Positions 47,317 through 58,800 of a DNA stretch of 64,000 nt are shown one piece after another. Location: contig QANZ01035879.1 of NCBI GenBank assembly GCA_003254925.1, positions 1 to 64,000 of the forward strand, written 5' to 3'. Numbering within the stretch: the first letter of the stretch is position 1; every line of letters starts with the position of its first letter. The position numbers and the translations under genes are program-made. Under the pieces are notes generated by a model. The model was not told the DNA's origin, made no database searches, and saw nothing but the letters and a program-made list of their open reading frames with translations. The stretch comes from Chamaecrista fasciculata. Lineage: Eukaryota > Streptophyta > Magnoliopsida > Fabales > Fabaceae.

Positions 47317-48604
47317 TGTTCTGTAATAGATACATTTTGTGATGATCAATTATCATGAAACGAATAAAAAAACAGGCGAGGTGGTGTGTTTCAGAATTAT
47401 TTGTAGTTGTGTTGTTCCAGGAATATGTTTCGCCAACCATCATTTGTCATAGTAAGAATAGTTTGATTGAGGACATGGAACAAAATTGCGAGATGCAATT
47501 GAGGACATGGATCAAAATTGCGAGATATTCCGTTACCATCAATAACTTTTCCAGGTCAACAATTTTAGAGAAAATTTCTGCAAAATAATTGATGATACAT
47601 CAGTGATTCTGGTACAGCCTCAAATAAAATATCTTACCGGTATAAGTTATGTATATGACATTATTCGTTTTTGTTAAACTTATTGCACGTTATAAATGTT
47701 CGATCAATATTGCTATAAATATAAAAAACTAGCTAACCAATATATCGATTTATGGAATAACAAAATCATTTGATATTAAAAAATAAATCAAACGTTTGAG
47801 CAATATAGATGCAATTTGCAACCTTCGAATAGATCGTCATAAAAATTTGGTTAGAAATGTGTAAATTGGTTGACACAAATATTTTTTGGGTTCAAAATTT
47901 GAACTATAAGATATATAAGAAGGAAAAATGTTTAAATTATGGAAAAAGATAATACTTAGATTGAGATATATCTAAATAAATCATTACAGAATAAAGTACT
48001 CATATCAAGTAATTTTGTATTGTCAACGATTTCGATGATTCATTAACAACTGTATGGCAGTAATTGGAGGGGTAATGATGAGTTATGAAAATACAGGGAT
48101 TAATGTTCTATTCCATGAGTCTTTAATGTGCTATTCCACTAGGCGAATAAGACATTTGTATACATTGAATGAATACTCAACAACGTTTTGTTTGGTGATA
48201 ATATATTACAACGAGGACGCATGAATGGAGTATTATAGTGGAATATAGAGTAATTAATTAATATTTAAATTGGTACTTATATTTAAGTGGATTCAATAAA
48301 CTTATATGGAACATGAAAGTATACCAAATAATATGCATTAAATTGAATCCCACTGATTGTGCAAAAAAACATCACCATTGTTACAACGGCATTAGTCAAC
48401 ATCATCAGCATTTATAGATTATTATTATTTTGTCCTATTAATTGTCAAAATCAATTATGATTTTCGAAAAAAAAAACAAATGTAAGGTGTTGTAGCCAAA
48501 TTAAAAATTACCATGTATAGGTTAATTGGGTTGCATAAATATAGGAATTTCTTGATGAAATACAGCCGTGAATTATAATATAACGAATTGTTTATGTTAT
48601 TTGA
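47317..48604. other. Helitron spacer between RepHel and the first F-box-like gene
   Basis: AT-rich. It contains a short tandem duplication of 'gaggacatggaacaaaattgcgaga' type (47470-47525). No gene or RNA is supported. Confidence 0.5.
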
Positions 48605-49820
48605 AAGGTGTAATGCTAACATTGTTTGAGAATGGTTGTGGGCTCCTGAACGAAATTATGATGGAGATCATGTCTCTTGCTGAGGCTGTTGACATGTACG
48701 AGATGCGTACATTATAAAAGAACTGGTATGCAAGAATTAAGGACCAGAATTTCATAACTCTACACAAAGAAACAGTAGCCAAACGTCGCGTGAGGCATCT
48801 TGTGACATGTAAAGTAGTCCCTGGAGGTGATTCTCCTATGCAAAATTTATTCTTTACAGTTTCAAAGAGATACGTCGAGAAAGGACAATGGCGCTTCTTA
48901 GCTCCACATCGGCAATTTTCGTCACTTCACATGTTTGAATTGTTGGATTCATTGACGGATTATTATGCATTGAATATTTTAATCGGGCACAGCGACGTGA
49001 ATTTGTTATTTGTAACCCGACTACTGGTCAGAACCATCACATAAAGCTTCCTGCAACAATATCAGATGATTGTAAGTCATTGTTATTAATACATTGCATC
49101 CACAGTATATTTAGTTGGTTATTATCAAATTAATGACGAATGCATCATTGCGATTTGCAGACTTCAGCAGGTGTGGATTTGCATTCGATGATAAGATAAA
49201 CGCATACTCTATCGTGATTTTTTGGAAAATTCGTCAATGTGAGGGGTTGTCTCAATATATCATTTACTCCACATCTGACATGCAATGGTCCAATGCAATG
49301 ACATCTGTATATGACATTGGTCCATGGTCGTCCCAGAGTAAACACTTGAATGAGTCACTATTTTGGCATTCACGTGGTTCAAAAATCGGAAGTGTTTCTA
49401 ATGAGTGCATCATATGTTTTAGTAAGTCTGATGTAAAACAATACAAGATTGAGTTTCCTCAACACCATAACAATCTGAGTTTCAAAATGTCAGTATTCAA
49501 CAATCGACTCACTGTAGCAACCTGTTTTATTGTAGGAGGATTGTGGAGAACATTTAAAGTATGGTTGTAAAATGACAAATCTACATATGGTCAATCAAGG
49601 CATGTACATAACACTAACCCACCAATTATATCTGATTCACAATACCTTGGCTTCTCAGATCAAAGGTTCATTTTTTTCGTCATATATCTTCATGCGCCAT
49701 GAAGGGGAGTATAAGTACAGTCGGAAGCTGTATTATGTCAACGGTACATCTGATGACTGCACCAAGATGATCAATAGTAATGTTAGTCATGAGTGGCGAC
49801 GCATTAAATGTGTAAATTGA
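48605..49820 (+). pseudogene. F-box-like gene 1 inside the Helitron
   Basis: The plus strand reads an F-box start: LLNEIMMEIMSLAEAVDMYE (48648-48707), MRTL, stop, KNWYARIKDQNFITLH. It continues as VRHLVTCKVVPGGDSPMQNL and, after a frame change near 48930, VGFIDGLLCIEYFN and FVICNPTTGQNHHIKLP, the 'GLL/NPTTG' block typical of F-box-associated domains. After an apparent intron (about 49070-49160) the associated domain continues (FSRCGFAFDDKINAYSIVIF) and decays towards 49820. F-box proteins recruit substrates to SCF ubiquitin ligases. This copy has a stop and frame changes. Confidence 0.7.
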
Positions 49821-50754
49821 ATTTTCAAGGTTAATGTGTTGTTATTTTTATATTATGTTACAAGTATTCATTTTTTGATATATAGCATTTAATTATTTAC
49901 ATGATTAAACAAAAAACACCGATCAAATCTGACAATTAATTTCAATTACACAATAAACGCATTTCCATAGACTTATGATATGATCGGGATAATATGGCAA
50001 TTATTAGGCACATAGCAAATCTGATAATACAAGTTCTTAGCGGCTTGAAGACATACTGGTGTATACATTTATTTTTTGTATGTCTAATATCAGATGTTGG
50101 ATTATTACTATTTTATCGCATTCGACGCTATTATATAAAACAGTAATATATAATCAACGGATATGCTATATATATATTACAATCCGAATTAATTGCAAAT
50201 TATATAATTGAATGTAATTAGAGCCTTAGTATCGAGTTTTTAATATAATGTTATTCTTATTAAATATTTGTTTGCATATATACTTCTACCACAGCGATCT
50301 GATGGGTTATACAATCAATACACGGTCAATCGCAATTAATGTTGATTAAAACGCATTTAATTATTAATTAATTGAATGTTATTATGAATAATTGTTGATG
50401 ATTATTTTGATAAGCATAAAATCCGCACATCAAATTTCAATTGGTTTGTAATTATATCACACAGCAGGGAAAAAGAAATCTCAGGCGCTTACACCGTATA
50501 GTTTCATGCTCATTAATATTCATATGTTTGTAATAAGGATTTGAGTAATGATATAAATGGATGGGAATGGGTAATTGTTAGAATAGACTCATTGAACGGG
50601 TAATATATTTTATCGTGTTCAACTGGTTTGTATGGTGATCTATAGATTATTGTTAATGTGTCAAAATTATCTATTATCGTTAAAGATAACTGTATATTTC
50701 AAGTTTATAGTCGTTTGTAATAACATACCTTACGTTTAATTGTTCTACGTTTCA
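49821..50754. other. Helitron spacer between the two F-box-like genes
   Basis: AT-rich, without coding potential. No recognised element ends. Confidence 0.5.
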
Positions 50755-51357
50755 GGGATGATGGACGCACTTTTTGTCAATGATTGTGGCCTTCCATGCC
50801 TTATAATGTTTTATATTATGTCACTGTTAGATCCATTCGTTGTTTACAATTTGAGAATGGTCTAAAAAAATTGGAACAATAGTATCAAAGATAAGGAATT
50901 CATCCGGTATTATGATCAGAATTCAAAGATTAGCAGAAATAGTCGATTGGTAAACTATCAAATGTATCCACGCGGCATATTTCATAGTCTCTTCTTTACT
51001 ATGTCAACTTCTGACATGTCTCCTGAAAGATGCATCCAACTGAAGCCACACCCAATTTGTCAAGAATTTCACAATTTTGACTTCGTAGGAACAATTGATG
51101 GTTTAATTTGCATGAGACACATTCCTAATATGGAACATTATTCTTTTGTTATATCCAACCCATTTATAGGACGCAATATAAGTATTTCTCCACCAATGAT
51201 GATGTCAATTAATCGTACATTCCTGATACCGCAATGTACGATTCTGTGTTTAAATGATATGGTCAACATGAATTATTATGAAATATGTATTCCGCTCGAT
51301 GTAACTTACAAATATGTCATGTTTAGTTTTCCAACAACAGAGTTACTTGATTTGTAG
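50755..51357 (+). pseudogene. F-box-like gene 2 inside the Helitron
   Basis: The plus strand reads LPCLIMFYIMSLLDPFVVYN (about 50792-50851), LRMV, stop, KNWNNSIKDKEFIRYYDQN. It goes on with FHNFDFVGTIDGLICMRHIP and YSFVISNPFIGRNISISPP (51067-51200), ending at TAG 51355-51357. The layout (F-box, then 'VGTIDGLI', then 'ISNP') parallels gene 1. The in-frame TAA sits at the same alignment position as in gene 1. It is shorter and lacks most of the associated domain. Confidence 0.65.
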
Positions 51358-51558
51358 TATAATATGTTCATTTTCGTCGTTAGAAGAGACAAAAAAACGT
51401 GTATGTAATTTTTTTTAACAACAGGTCAATAACAATTATTGACAAGGGTATACAAGTTGTCGAATAACATAATATTTTTGGTTTTGAATGATAAAACGTC
51501 ACCGACCACATCTAGACAAATGTACTAATTCATATCGCCTTAACTTTGGTTCTATAAT

Positions 51559-51627
51559 ATAAAGCAATACACTATAGCAAAATATAAAAATGGACTGATT
51601 TGCATCGTACGAGGCATCAGATCTGGT
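51559..51627 (+). repeat. degenerate duplicate of the Helitron 3' terminus
   Basis: 'aagcaatacactatagcaaa' (from 51561) followed by 'tttgcatcgtacgaggcatc' and CTGG before T (51623-51627) parallels the true end. There, 'aagcaatatactagagcaaa' (from 51655) is followed by the hairpin and CTAG before T. CTGG also fits the CTRR rule, but the hairpin here is degenerate. Confidence 0.6.
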
Positions 51628-51689
51628 TGATGACATGGTGGATCCTTAATACGAAGCAATATACTAGAGCAAAATATAAAACCAAACCC

Positions 51690-51715
51690 CGTGCATCGCA
51701 CGGGTCATAAGCTAG
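51690..51715 (+). other. Helitron 3' terminal hairpin and CTRR end
   Basis: The stem ccgtgc-atc-gcacgg (51690-51704) is followed by seven bases and CTAG, then T. This is the standard Helitron 3' signal that stops rolling-circle transfer. Confidence 0.85.
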
Positions 51716-52371
51716 TTGATATAGAAATGATGTTCAAAGTTGTATTAAATCCAATTAAACTGAACAATGAACAATTTGGTTTGATTGAAAATGTATTAAA
51801 ATTGATTGGATTGATTCAATTATGAGTTTGGACATATAATCAAGTCGCTAATATTTGTATAATTTTTTTTTTACTTTTATTTATTATATTTGATCACATT
51901 TAACATAAATCTATCATTTTTTATTTTAATCGTCATACAACGGGGCATATTTCTTTATTATGATATTTTATTGTTTCATTAAAATCTGTATTTTCTATTA
52001 TCAACTAATTATCATTCTCATTATTTACAATTTATTTGTTCTGAAATCTCTAATCTTAAGGGTCATTTCTTTTTCTAATTTTTAATTTTGACTTACTACT
52101 TGTAAATGCTTTTTTTCTAATTGTATTATTAATTAATAAAATAAGCAATAAACTTTTAAACTATTTAAATCGAACCGTCAAAACCCTTATCTATTAATTT
52201 GGTTTAATTAAACAAATTATTTTTAATTATTGGATTAAGAATTACTCCAAATAGTTCAATTAGAAAACAACCTCTTACCCTAATAGATCCCTTTATTGGA
52301 TAGGTAATAAGGGGAAAATAAAATCAATTTATTCCCCAATGTATATAATTAAAGATAGAGAAATCATCTTA
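51716..52371. other. AT-rich intergenic stretch
   Basis: No gene, RNA or element boundary that I can support between the Helitron end and the foldback element. Confidence 0.5.
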
Positions 52372-53322
52372 GGGTGTGTTTGGATGAGGTAAAATTTGGG
52401 GGGAAAGTATTGTTTGGGGATATTTACTTTACTAGTAATTAAAATGCATTGTTTGGATACTAGAATACTAGTAGTTCAAAATTCTTAGGAATTTGAGATT
52501 GTATTGTTTGTTAGCATTTACAATTCCACTTCAAGAGGTGGAATTGTTAAAATTCTTCCATGGACCTTGTGCTATCAATCTTCTTTTTCTCTAACTATGG
52601 ACATGTGTAAGATGACAATTTTTCAAGTCACGCCGACCCGAGCCGAATTTTTTGAGATGGACCACCTTGAGTCGAATTTTTTCGATCGGGCCGCCCTGAG
52701 TCGAATTTTTTCGGCCGAACTTCCCTAGCTGAATATTTCTAGCCGGGACAGCCCAAGACGTATTTTTCGAGCAGGGCCGGCCTGAGACGAATTTTTCAAG
52801 CTGGGCCGGGCTGAGCGAAATTTTTCGAGCGAGGCCGATCTTAGTGAATTTTTCGTGTTGGATTGGATCGAGTCGAACTTTTCCAACCGGACCAGCTTGG
52901 CTGAAAATATTGGGCTCGAGCCGACCCGGTCAGAAAAATTTGTCTCGGGTCAGCGCGGCTCGAAAAATTCGACTTTGGCCAGCCCGGCTCGAAAAATTCG
53001 ACTCGGGCCGACCCGACTTGAAAATCCGACTCGGGCCGGCCCGGCTCGAAAATCTGACTCGAGCCGGCCCGGCTCGAAAAATTTGTCTCGGCTCGGTCCA
53101 ACTCGAAAAATTCGGCCCAGTTGAATTGAAACTGAAAAAAAAAAAAATTTGATTGAGTATCAAAATATAACTAAAAATTTGAATTCAAATGATGGTAATT
53201 CAAATTTATACTTGTTATCCAAACATGGTATTTTTAAATACAAGGAATTGAAATGAAGGTAATTCAAATCCCTAGCATTTGAAATTCCATGGTATTTGAA
53301 ATGCCACTATCTAAACGCATCC
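52372..53322. mobile_element. foldback/Harbinger-like element built on a satellite core
   Basis: The termini are gggtgtgtttggat (52372) and its near-complement atctaaacgcatcc (ending 53322), with a 3-bp TTA duplication (52369-52371 and 53323-53325). GGGTGTGTTTGG-like ends and TTA targets suggest a Tourist/PIF-Harbinger MITE. The centre (52620-53130) is a GC-rich array of ~29-bp units whose orientation flips near the middle, so the entire element can fold into one long hairpin. No protein. Confidence 0.7.
52620..53130. repeat. ~29-bp satellite in two opposed arrays
   Basis: Left array units read like gggccggcctgagacgaatt plus tttcgagc (52620 to about 52890). Right array units read as the complement, ggctcgaaaaattcgactcg plus ggccgaccc (about 52895-53130). 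There are roughly eight to nine units per side, with period 28-30 bp and many point changes. GC content is far above that of the surroundings. Confidence 0.8.
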
Positions 53323-53379
53323 TTAATTTCTCATAGAATAAATTAATAAGGAGACTTGATATGTGCAATTACTTCATAA

Positions 53380-53640
53380 GTACTCTTAGTACTTCTAAAG
53401 TATGAGATCAATTCTATTTGTACACTCAAAGTTTTTTTATTCAATTATATCCTTAATGTTTCATATTTTAGTCAATTGTATCCGGATATTTTATATTTGA
53501 GTCAATTGTATTCACAAATTGGGAGTATAATTGACATAAAAAAAAAAAATTAAAGGTATATAATTGACTTAAAAAACTTTGAAAATACAACTAAAATTGA
53601 CTTCATACTTTTAAGATACCAAGAATGCTTTTACCTAAAT
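53380..53640. repeat. MITE-like inverted-repeat element, copy 1
   Basis: Left arm 'cttctaaagtatgagatcaa' is mirrored by the right arm 'attgacttcatacttttaag' (complement). The interior repeats 'gtcaattgtat' motifs. A related element lies at 54190-54415. No clean target duplication was seen. Confidence 0.55.
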
Positions 53641-54189
53641 TAAAATATAAAATGAAATGTAACTAAACAAAGAAGAAAAAAAGTAAGTCTTGCACACCGA
53701 GAGACACGAGTTACTAGTGACTAATAACAGTTATAAAGTGACAAATCGTTTTACCAAATTAATATTTACCTTAGAAAAGTGAGCTAATTATAAGAATATA
53801 GGATTATGACATAACGTTTAATGTTTTTATAGCTATAAAACTTCTTGATGATGATCCTCATGAATGTTTCATGATAAACATAGACACTATGGAGAAATTC
53901 ATCATCTCGATGCAATGGGAGAAACTTTTTTGAAAGCTTATCACTATGACTTATAACTTGAAACGACATTCATTTATGAGATTAAGATTACATTGACTCT
54001 ATATAGATTATATAAAGACTTTAGATTTAGTGTCATTTAAGCTTATATTAAACATCATGAGCACCGATTAAGCTATTTGTGAATGAGCCACCAAAGTTGG
54101 AATTAAAGTCATTGTCGCCATATTTGAAATTTGCCTCTCTCACACGGAGTGACAAAGTCTTTTTGTTATTATTTCTAAGAAAAAGTATT
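53641..54189. other. AT-rich intergenic stretch
   Basis: No supported feature. A short reading frame on the minus strand (53784-53969) has no recognisable domain. Confidence 0.45.
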
Positions 54190-54415
54190 TTTGATATGCT
54201 TAAAGTATGAGGTCAATCTAAATTGTATCCTTAATGTTTTTTTTAAGTCAATTGTACACATCATGTTTTATATTTTAATCAATTATACTCTCAATGTTTT
54301 ATATTTAAGTCAATTCTATCCCTAAATTAAGAGTATAATTGACATAAAGGTATAATTGACCTAAAAATATAACTAAAATTAACTATATGTTTTGAGGTAC
54401 CGCTTTATTTCTACT
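54190..54415. repeat. MITE-like inverted-repeat element, copy 2
   Basis: Shares 'aaagtatgaggtcaat', 'ttttatatttaagtcaatt' and 'gagtataattgacataaa' with the 53380-53640 copy in the same order, showing one dispersed family. Confidence 0.55.
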
Positions 54416-54521
54416 AGTTTATGATATTCACTTAAAATATCTCTTTTGTAAAAAATTGAAAAAAAAATCTTTTTTATTAAAAAATACTAACCAAGTGACA
54501 CTAATTGACTTTAATTCCTCT

Positions 54522-55301
54522 CAAGTGTTGTCAAGATAAAATCTTCCTCAAGATAAGAGGTATAAGATAGATCGGATCGAGAATCGTAAGATCTTATGAA
54601 TTTTTTAAAATATTATATAAATAATATAAATAAAATTATTAATATATATAGATATATAAATAAATGTTCATAAATTTATTCTACAACATATATTAAGATT
54701 CTTATCCAACATCATAAATTTATAATCTTATCATATAATTATCTATAAAGATGTCAAGAAGTTCATCATAAATAAAGTCGTAAGCTAACAAATAAAACAA
54801 TTTCATAAACCAAAGCATCTAACAAGAAAACAACCAACATCAACAAACATGAATAACAAATTATCAATCTAGACTAAAAAAAAATGTAGCATTTTAGACC
54901 TAAAAAAAAATGGGTAACTCAAAAAATGCAATGTTAGACTAAAATTTTTTTTTAGAAAACGATCTTAACAGCGATCTTAATGATCTTACGAATAAAATAG
55001 TAATCTTACCCCAATTTTGTTAAAAACGTTCATACATCTAATTTTACGACCCGAATCCTCTGCATTTAGAGGATACTCTATAGTTCTCTGAAGTTGCCCA
55101 CCTGAAGAAAACACAAATGAAATGTTGCGTTTCATTAAAAATGGTCGCCACGTTGCACAATCTCAACGACGACCACTAAATCCAACATCTAAAAAATGTC
55201 CAAATGCATAGAAATCTAGAGAGGCCAAATTCAGAGGATCCAATTTTGAACAAGAAAGTGCCTAAGATCTTACGATCTAAATAGCAATCTTAACAACACT
55301 G
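54522..55301. mobile_element. possible hAT-like non-autonomous element
   Basis: The left end caagtgttgtcaagat and the complement of the right end (cagtgttgttaagatt) pair as terminal inverted repeats, and 'gatcttacgat/atcgtaagatct' motifs recur just inside both ends. Ends of the CA(G)TGTTGT type occur in plant hAT MITEs. No clear 8-bp duplication, so the assignment is tentative. Confidence 0.5.
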
Positions 55302-55846
55302 TTCAAAGTATCTCTTCACTTGAAGTATTTTGACTCATTTTAAGAAGTACCTCTAACCCTAAGCCCTAGGCTATCAGTATGTAAAACCCACTAATATATT
55401 GATATATTACTTTAGATATTTCTATTCATTAATTATTTGAGATTATATAACAGGAAAATATAAAATACAAGAATCTAAGAAATTATAATAAGTTAACCAT
55501 TGTTCTTACGTTAGTTGACTGTTAATGAACACATGAAAGGTCATGATTCATTAATATTTTAACAACAGGCAAGTGTTGGTTGAATATCAATAAACTCTTG
55601 CTAAACATTTATGAGGAACAAATGTTCAACATCCTTAACACACCATTTTTTTTTGTAAATCTAACTATTATACAAATATCACCAAATAATTTTTTTTTTA
55701 AATTACCCTGAGCCTTCCAAGGAAAAAGGGTACAAACAACAAATGTTTAAATATGGTTAGTGAGTAAAAGGTGATGTCAGATTAAAAAAGGAAAAAAAAG
55801 AAAAAAAGAAAATCCATCTCTGCATTATAGAGCAATCCATATTTAT
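55302..55846. other. 3' flank of CstF77
   Basis: No gene. The part closest to 55846 should include the CstF77 3' UTR (minus strand). A-rich tracts occur at 55783-55810. Confidence 0.5.
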
Positions 55847-58800
55847 TCAACCAGTGCTACCAGATAAATCCCCAGAAAATGCACTTCCATATGAAACTGA
55901 TCCTGTTTGAGAAGTGCTACTAGCTCTTGCTTTTTGAAATTGTCTAATTCTGAAAGCATCTCGAGGAAGTGGTTGGCTTTGTACAGTTGTAGTATCATCA
56001 TCCTCTTGTCCTGTACATTACAAAAAAGAACAAACACTGAAAGAGTAAATACCAAACCTTTGAAGTAAAAGAGACAAGAAAAACACTAAATTGATGCACA
56101 TTTGATGAGCATGGCCTGTCTAAGAGACAGTTAGTAATTCTCATACTGAGGATGTAAATTTATTTGCACTTGGTGCATTTTTAGCTCCGGAGCCTTGAGG
56201 AACTAAAAACAGTACTGGAAAAAGCAAGTAAGCATGATATAGCAAATCTAGCTTTGCGATGCCGTATAGAGGGATTTTGATCGTTCAAAGTGGGATTTTT
56301 TGTGCATTTTGTAGAGTTTAGAGAGATAAGCAATAGCGAGAGAGAACATTTTATATATAAAATATTAGTGTATGGAGTCTACACTTTCTCACTCTATCTA
56401 TTCCCGTCTCTCTCTCTAAACTTCACAAAGTGCACAAAAATTTCCACTTGAGAAAATCCAAATCCCAAACGAAGACACCCATTCAAGTAAAAATGCAGGC
56501 ATAACCCATGGTAGAGGTCAAAGACATTCCATTTTAGGAATCTCACAATATTAAAATTTTAACATAAAATTGTGCGTGCAATTATAGGAAATTAGGCTTC
56601 AAATACTAAAATGCCAGCTCAGCTTCAACACAGAATCTAAAGTAAAAACAAGGCCTACTTGCTAGAAATTCAAAGTGCTAAATATGAACAGTATGCAGAA
56701 AGATTCTTAGAGGCCCCAAGGCTCAGATGCATATAGTATTATAGTATATTCTCAAGTAGAACCATTGACTAATCAAATTTTGTTCACAAAATGAGAAATT
56801 GCATGAAATCTAGTCAAAATAAATGATACACATACTGTCTAATTCCTTCCTCTTTCCATATTGTCTTTTACTGGTTGGTTTCAAAGAAGAGCCACTTGGC
56901 ATGGGGTGAGACTTGCTTGAACCAGAAAGTTCACTTGTAGAAGGAGCAGGACCTGTGGGCAATTGTGGTGGCGCCCCTATTTTCCCACTTTGTCCAGTAG
57001 GTAAGTCACTCTGCAAGCAAATTGATAACACGATATCGACATTTGGAGTTGGACCTGTAATTTTCATAACACAGTTCAGCTAATTCTATAAAAATATATA
57101 AAATCAACAAGGAGTACAATCCTGGAAGTTTAATAAACGATTTTAAAATGTTCATTTGGTATTCAACAATTAAATCTCGCGAGTCTGTCAAACCCAAAAA
57201 ACAAAATTTATTAAAGTATCAATCAAATAAATTCGTTCCATGAAACCCTACATTCAGAATTGATACTTGAGGCAACAAAAATTGTGAAAATTGCAGCCAA
57301 CAGCACCAAACCAACAAGGCTAAGAAAAAAAGAAAAAGAAATATTCCATGGATGGAGAAGTCCTCAAATATTGTGCACTCTTCAAACATGGCAATAACAA
57401 TAAAACTAGAAAAGCAAACACCAAGGAGGCAAAATAAAATGAAAGAATGAACAAGGAAAATAATTTGAAAAAATCATATACTCATCATATTCGTGATTAA
57501 TATTGAAGCTCGTTCCATTAAAACTTTCAATTGTATGTTCAAACAGATTGCTTATAAAACAAAAGAATAACTAATGACTATAAACTGGAAGTTATATCAT
57601 GGTTTTAAAAATATAGAAAAATACCCTCAACTGCAGGCAGGTTTGCTAAAAATGCTACCAAAGCAGATGGTGTAGCTTTCAAAATTTCATCAAAAGCATT
57701 CGTCCCCGTACCTGTATTTATAACAATCTAATTAGACAAGGTTCCAAATGAAACAGAAACTCCAGGTGTGATTATGGTTGAGAACATTAACCATAGCATA
57801 AAAAATGACTAAAATGAAGAAAAGTCATCTTTCCTAAACCTTGAACAATTCATAATCAAGCTTACCAAGGATGCTCTCTTGGAGATTTCTCTTATTCAAA
57901 CAGCTATTTCATAATTACTCAAAACTAAAAGCTTTAAAACAAGATATATGTACAATTTGAAATCAGACAGTCATCAAATTATTCAGGTCACACATGATAG
58001 AAGTTCATTACCAGTTTTCATTATTCAAATTTCAAACAGCATGGTTTCCGTACCAGGGTTAAGCGTGGGATCATATACTGCCATCTTTGAAGTATCAGGA
58101 TAAACAACCTTTGTTGACACAGCCGAAGTGGTTGTTGCACCAGCAGACATCTTGTCTGCACCAACAGTGCAACATTTACAACAGAAATAGGTGTAATGAG
58201 AAACCAGTTGCGAGGATAGCATTTATAAGATCAGTACCTGAAAGGCTAGTTCCATTAAGCAGAATAGACTTCTCCACTTTCTTATTGATATTTTTGGCAA
58301 TCCACTGAAGGGCACAAACAAACATGAATTACTATATAAGGGATAAATAAACACACAAACAAACACAAAAAAACATGATACAAAGGAATAATTCTGGGCA
58401 ATCTAGCATAATCTTCAATGTACAAAGCATGTCAATAAGTTAAAGAAACTACTGTTTTATAAATAACTGTCTCTTTAAATTCTGAGGAACCTCAAACTGG
58501 TATAAATTTGAACAATCCAAAATCTTATTAGATTAAATCACCCTCAAGATTGCTATTACTTCCAGTCAAATGCCTATGTCCAAACTTCCTATCAATTTGT
58601 AAAAACCAAAAATTACCTTCTTCCAGAACCTTGGACTGATTGACAATTAGAAGAGGTACTATTTATGTTAATGCCAAGAACTTCCCTTCTCTTTCATTTG
58701 AGAGAAGTCATTTCAGATAAGAAGACAAATTGAGTTTCATGGATACTGAAGGATAAAGCATATGGAAATACCCATGATACACACAACAGGTACCAAGCAA

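Larger units (their letters stand above)
34846..51715 (+). mobile_element. large Helitron (autonomous-type, decayed) with nested hAT
   Basis: The 5' end is TC after A (34845/34846), reading TCTATTATAATATGTAAAAG, typical of plant Helitrons. The 3' end is CTAG before T (51712-51715/51716), preceded by the hairpin ccgtgcatcgcacgg (51690-51704). The 16.9-kb span, about 12.9 kb without the hAT, holds on one strand an RPA70-like gene, a RepHel gene and two F-box-like genes. Insertion between A and T without target duplication is the Helitron mode. All genes carry lesions, so it is no longer autonomous. Confidence 0.85.

Noticed and set aside
52841-53163. Overlapping open frames on both strands of the GC-rich satellite
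   Set aside because: Open frames arise from a ~29-bp repeat without stops; the encoded peptides are simple repeats.
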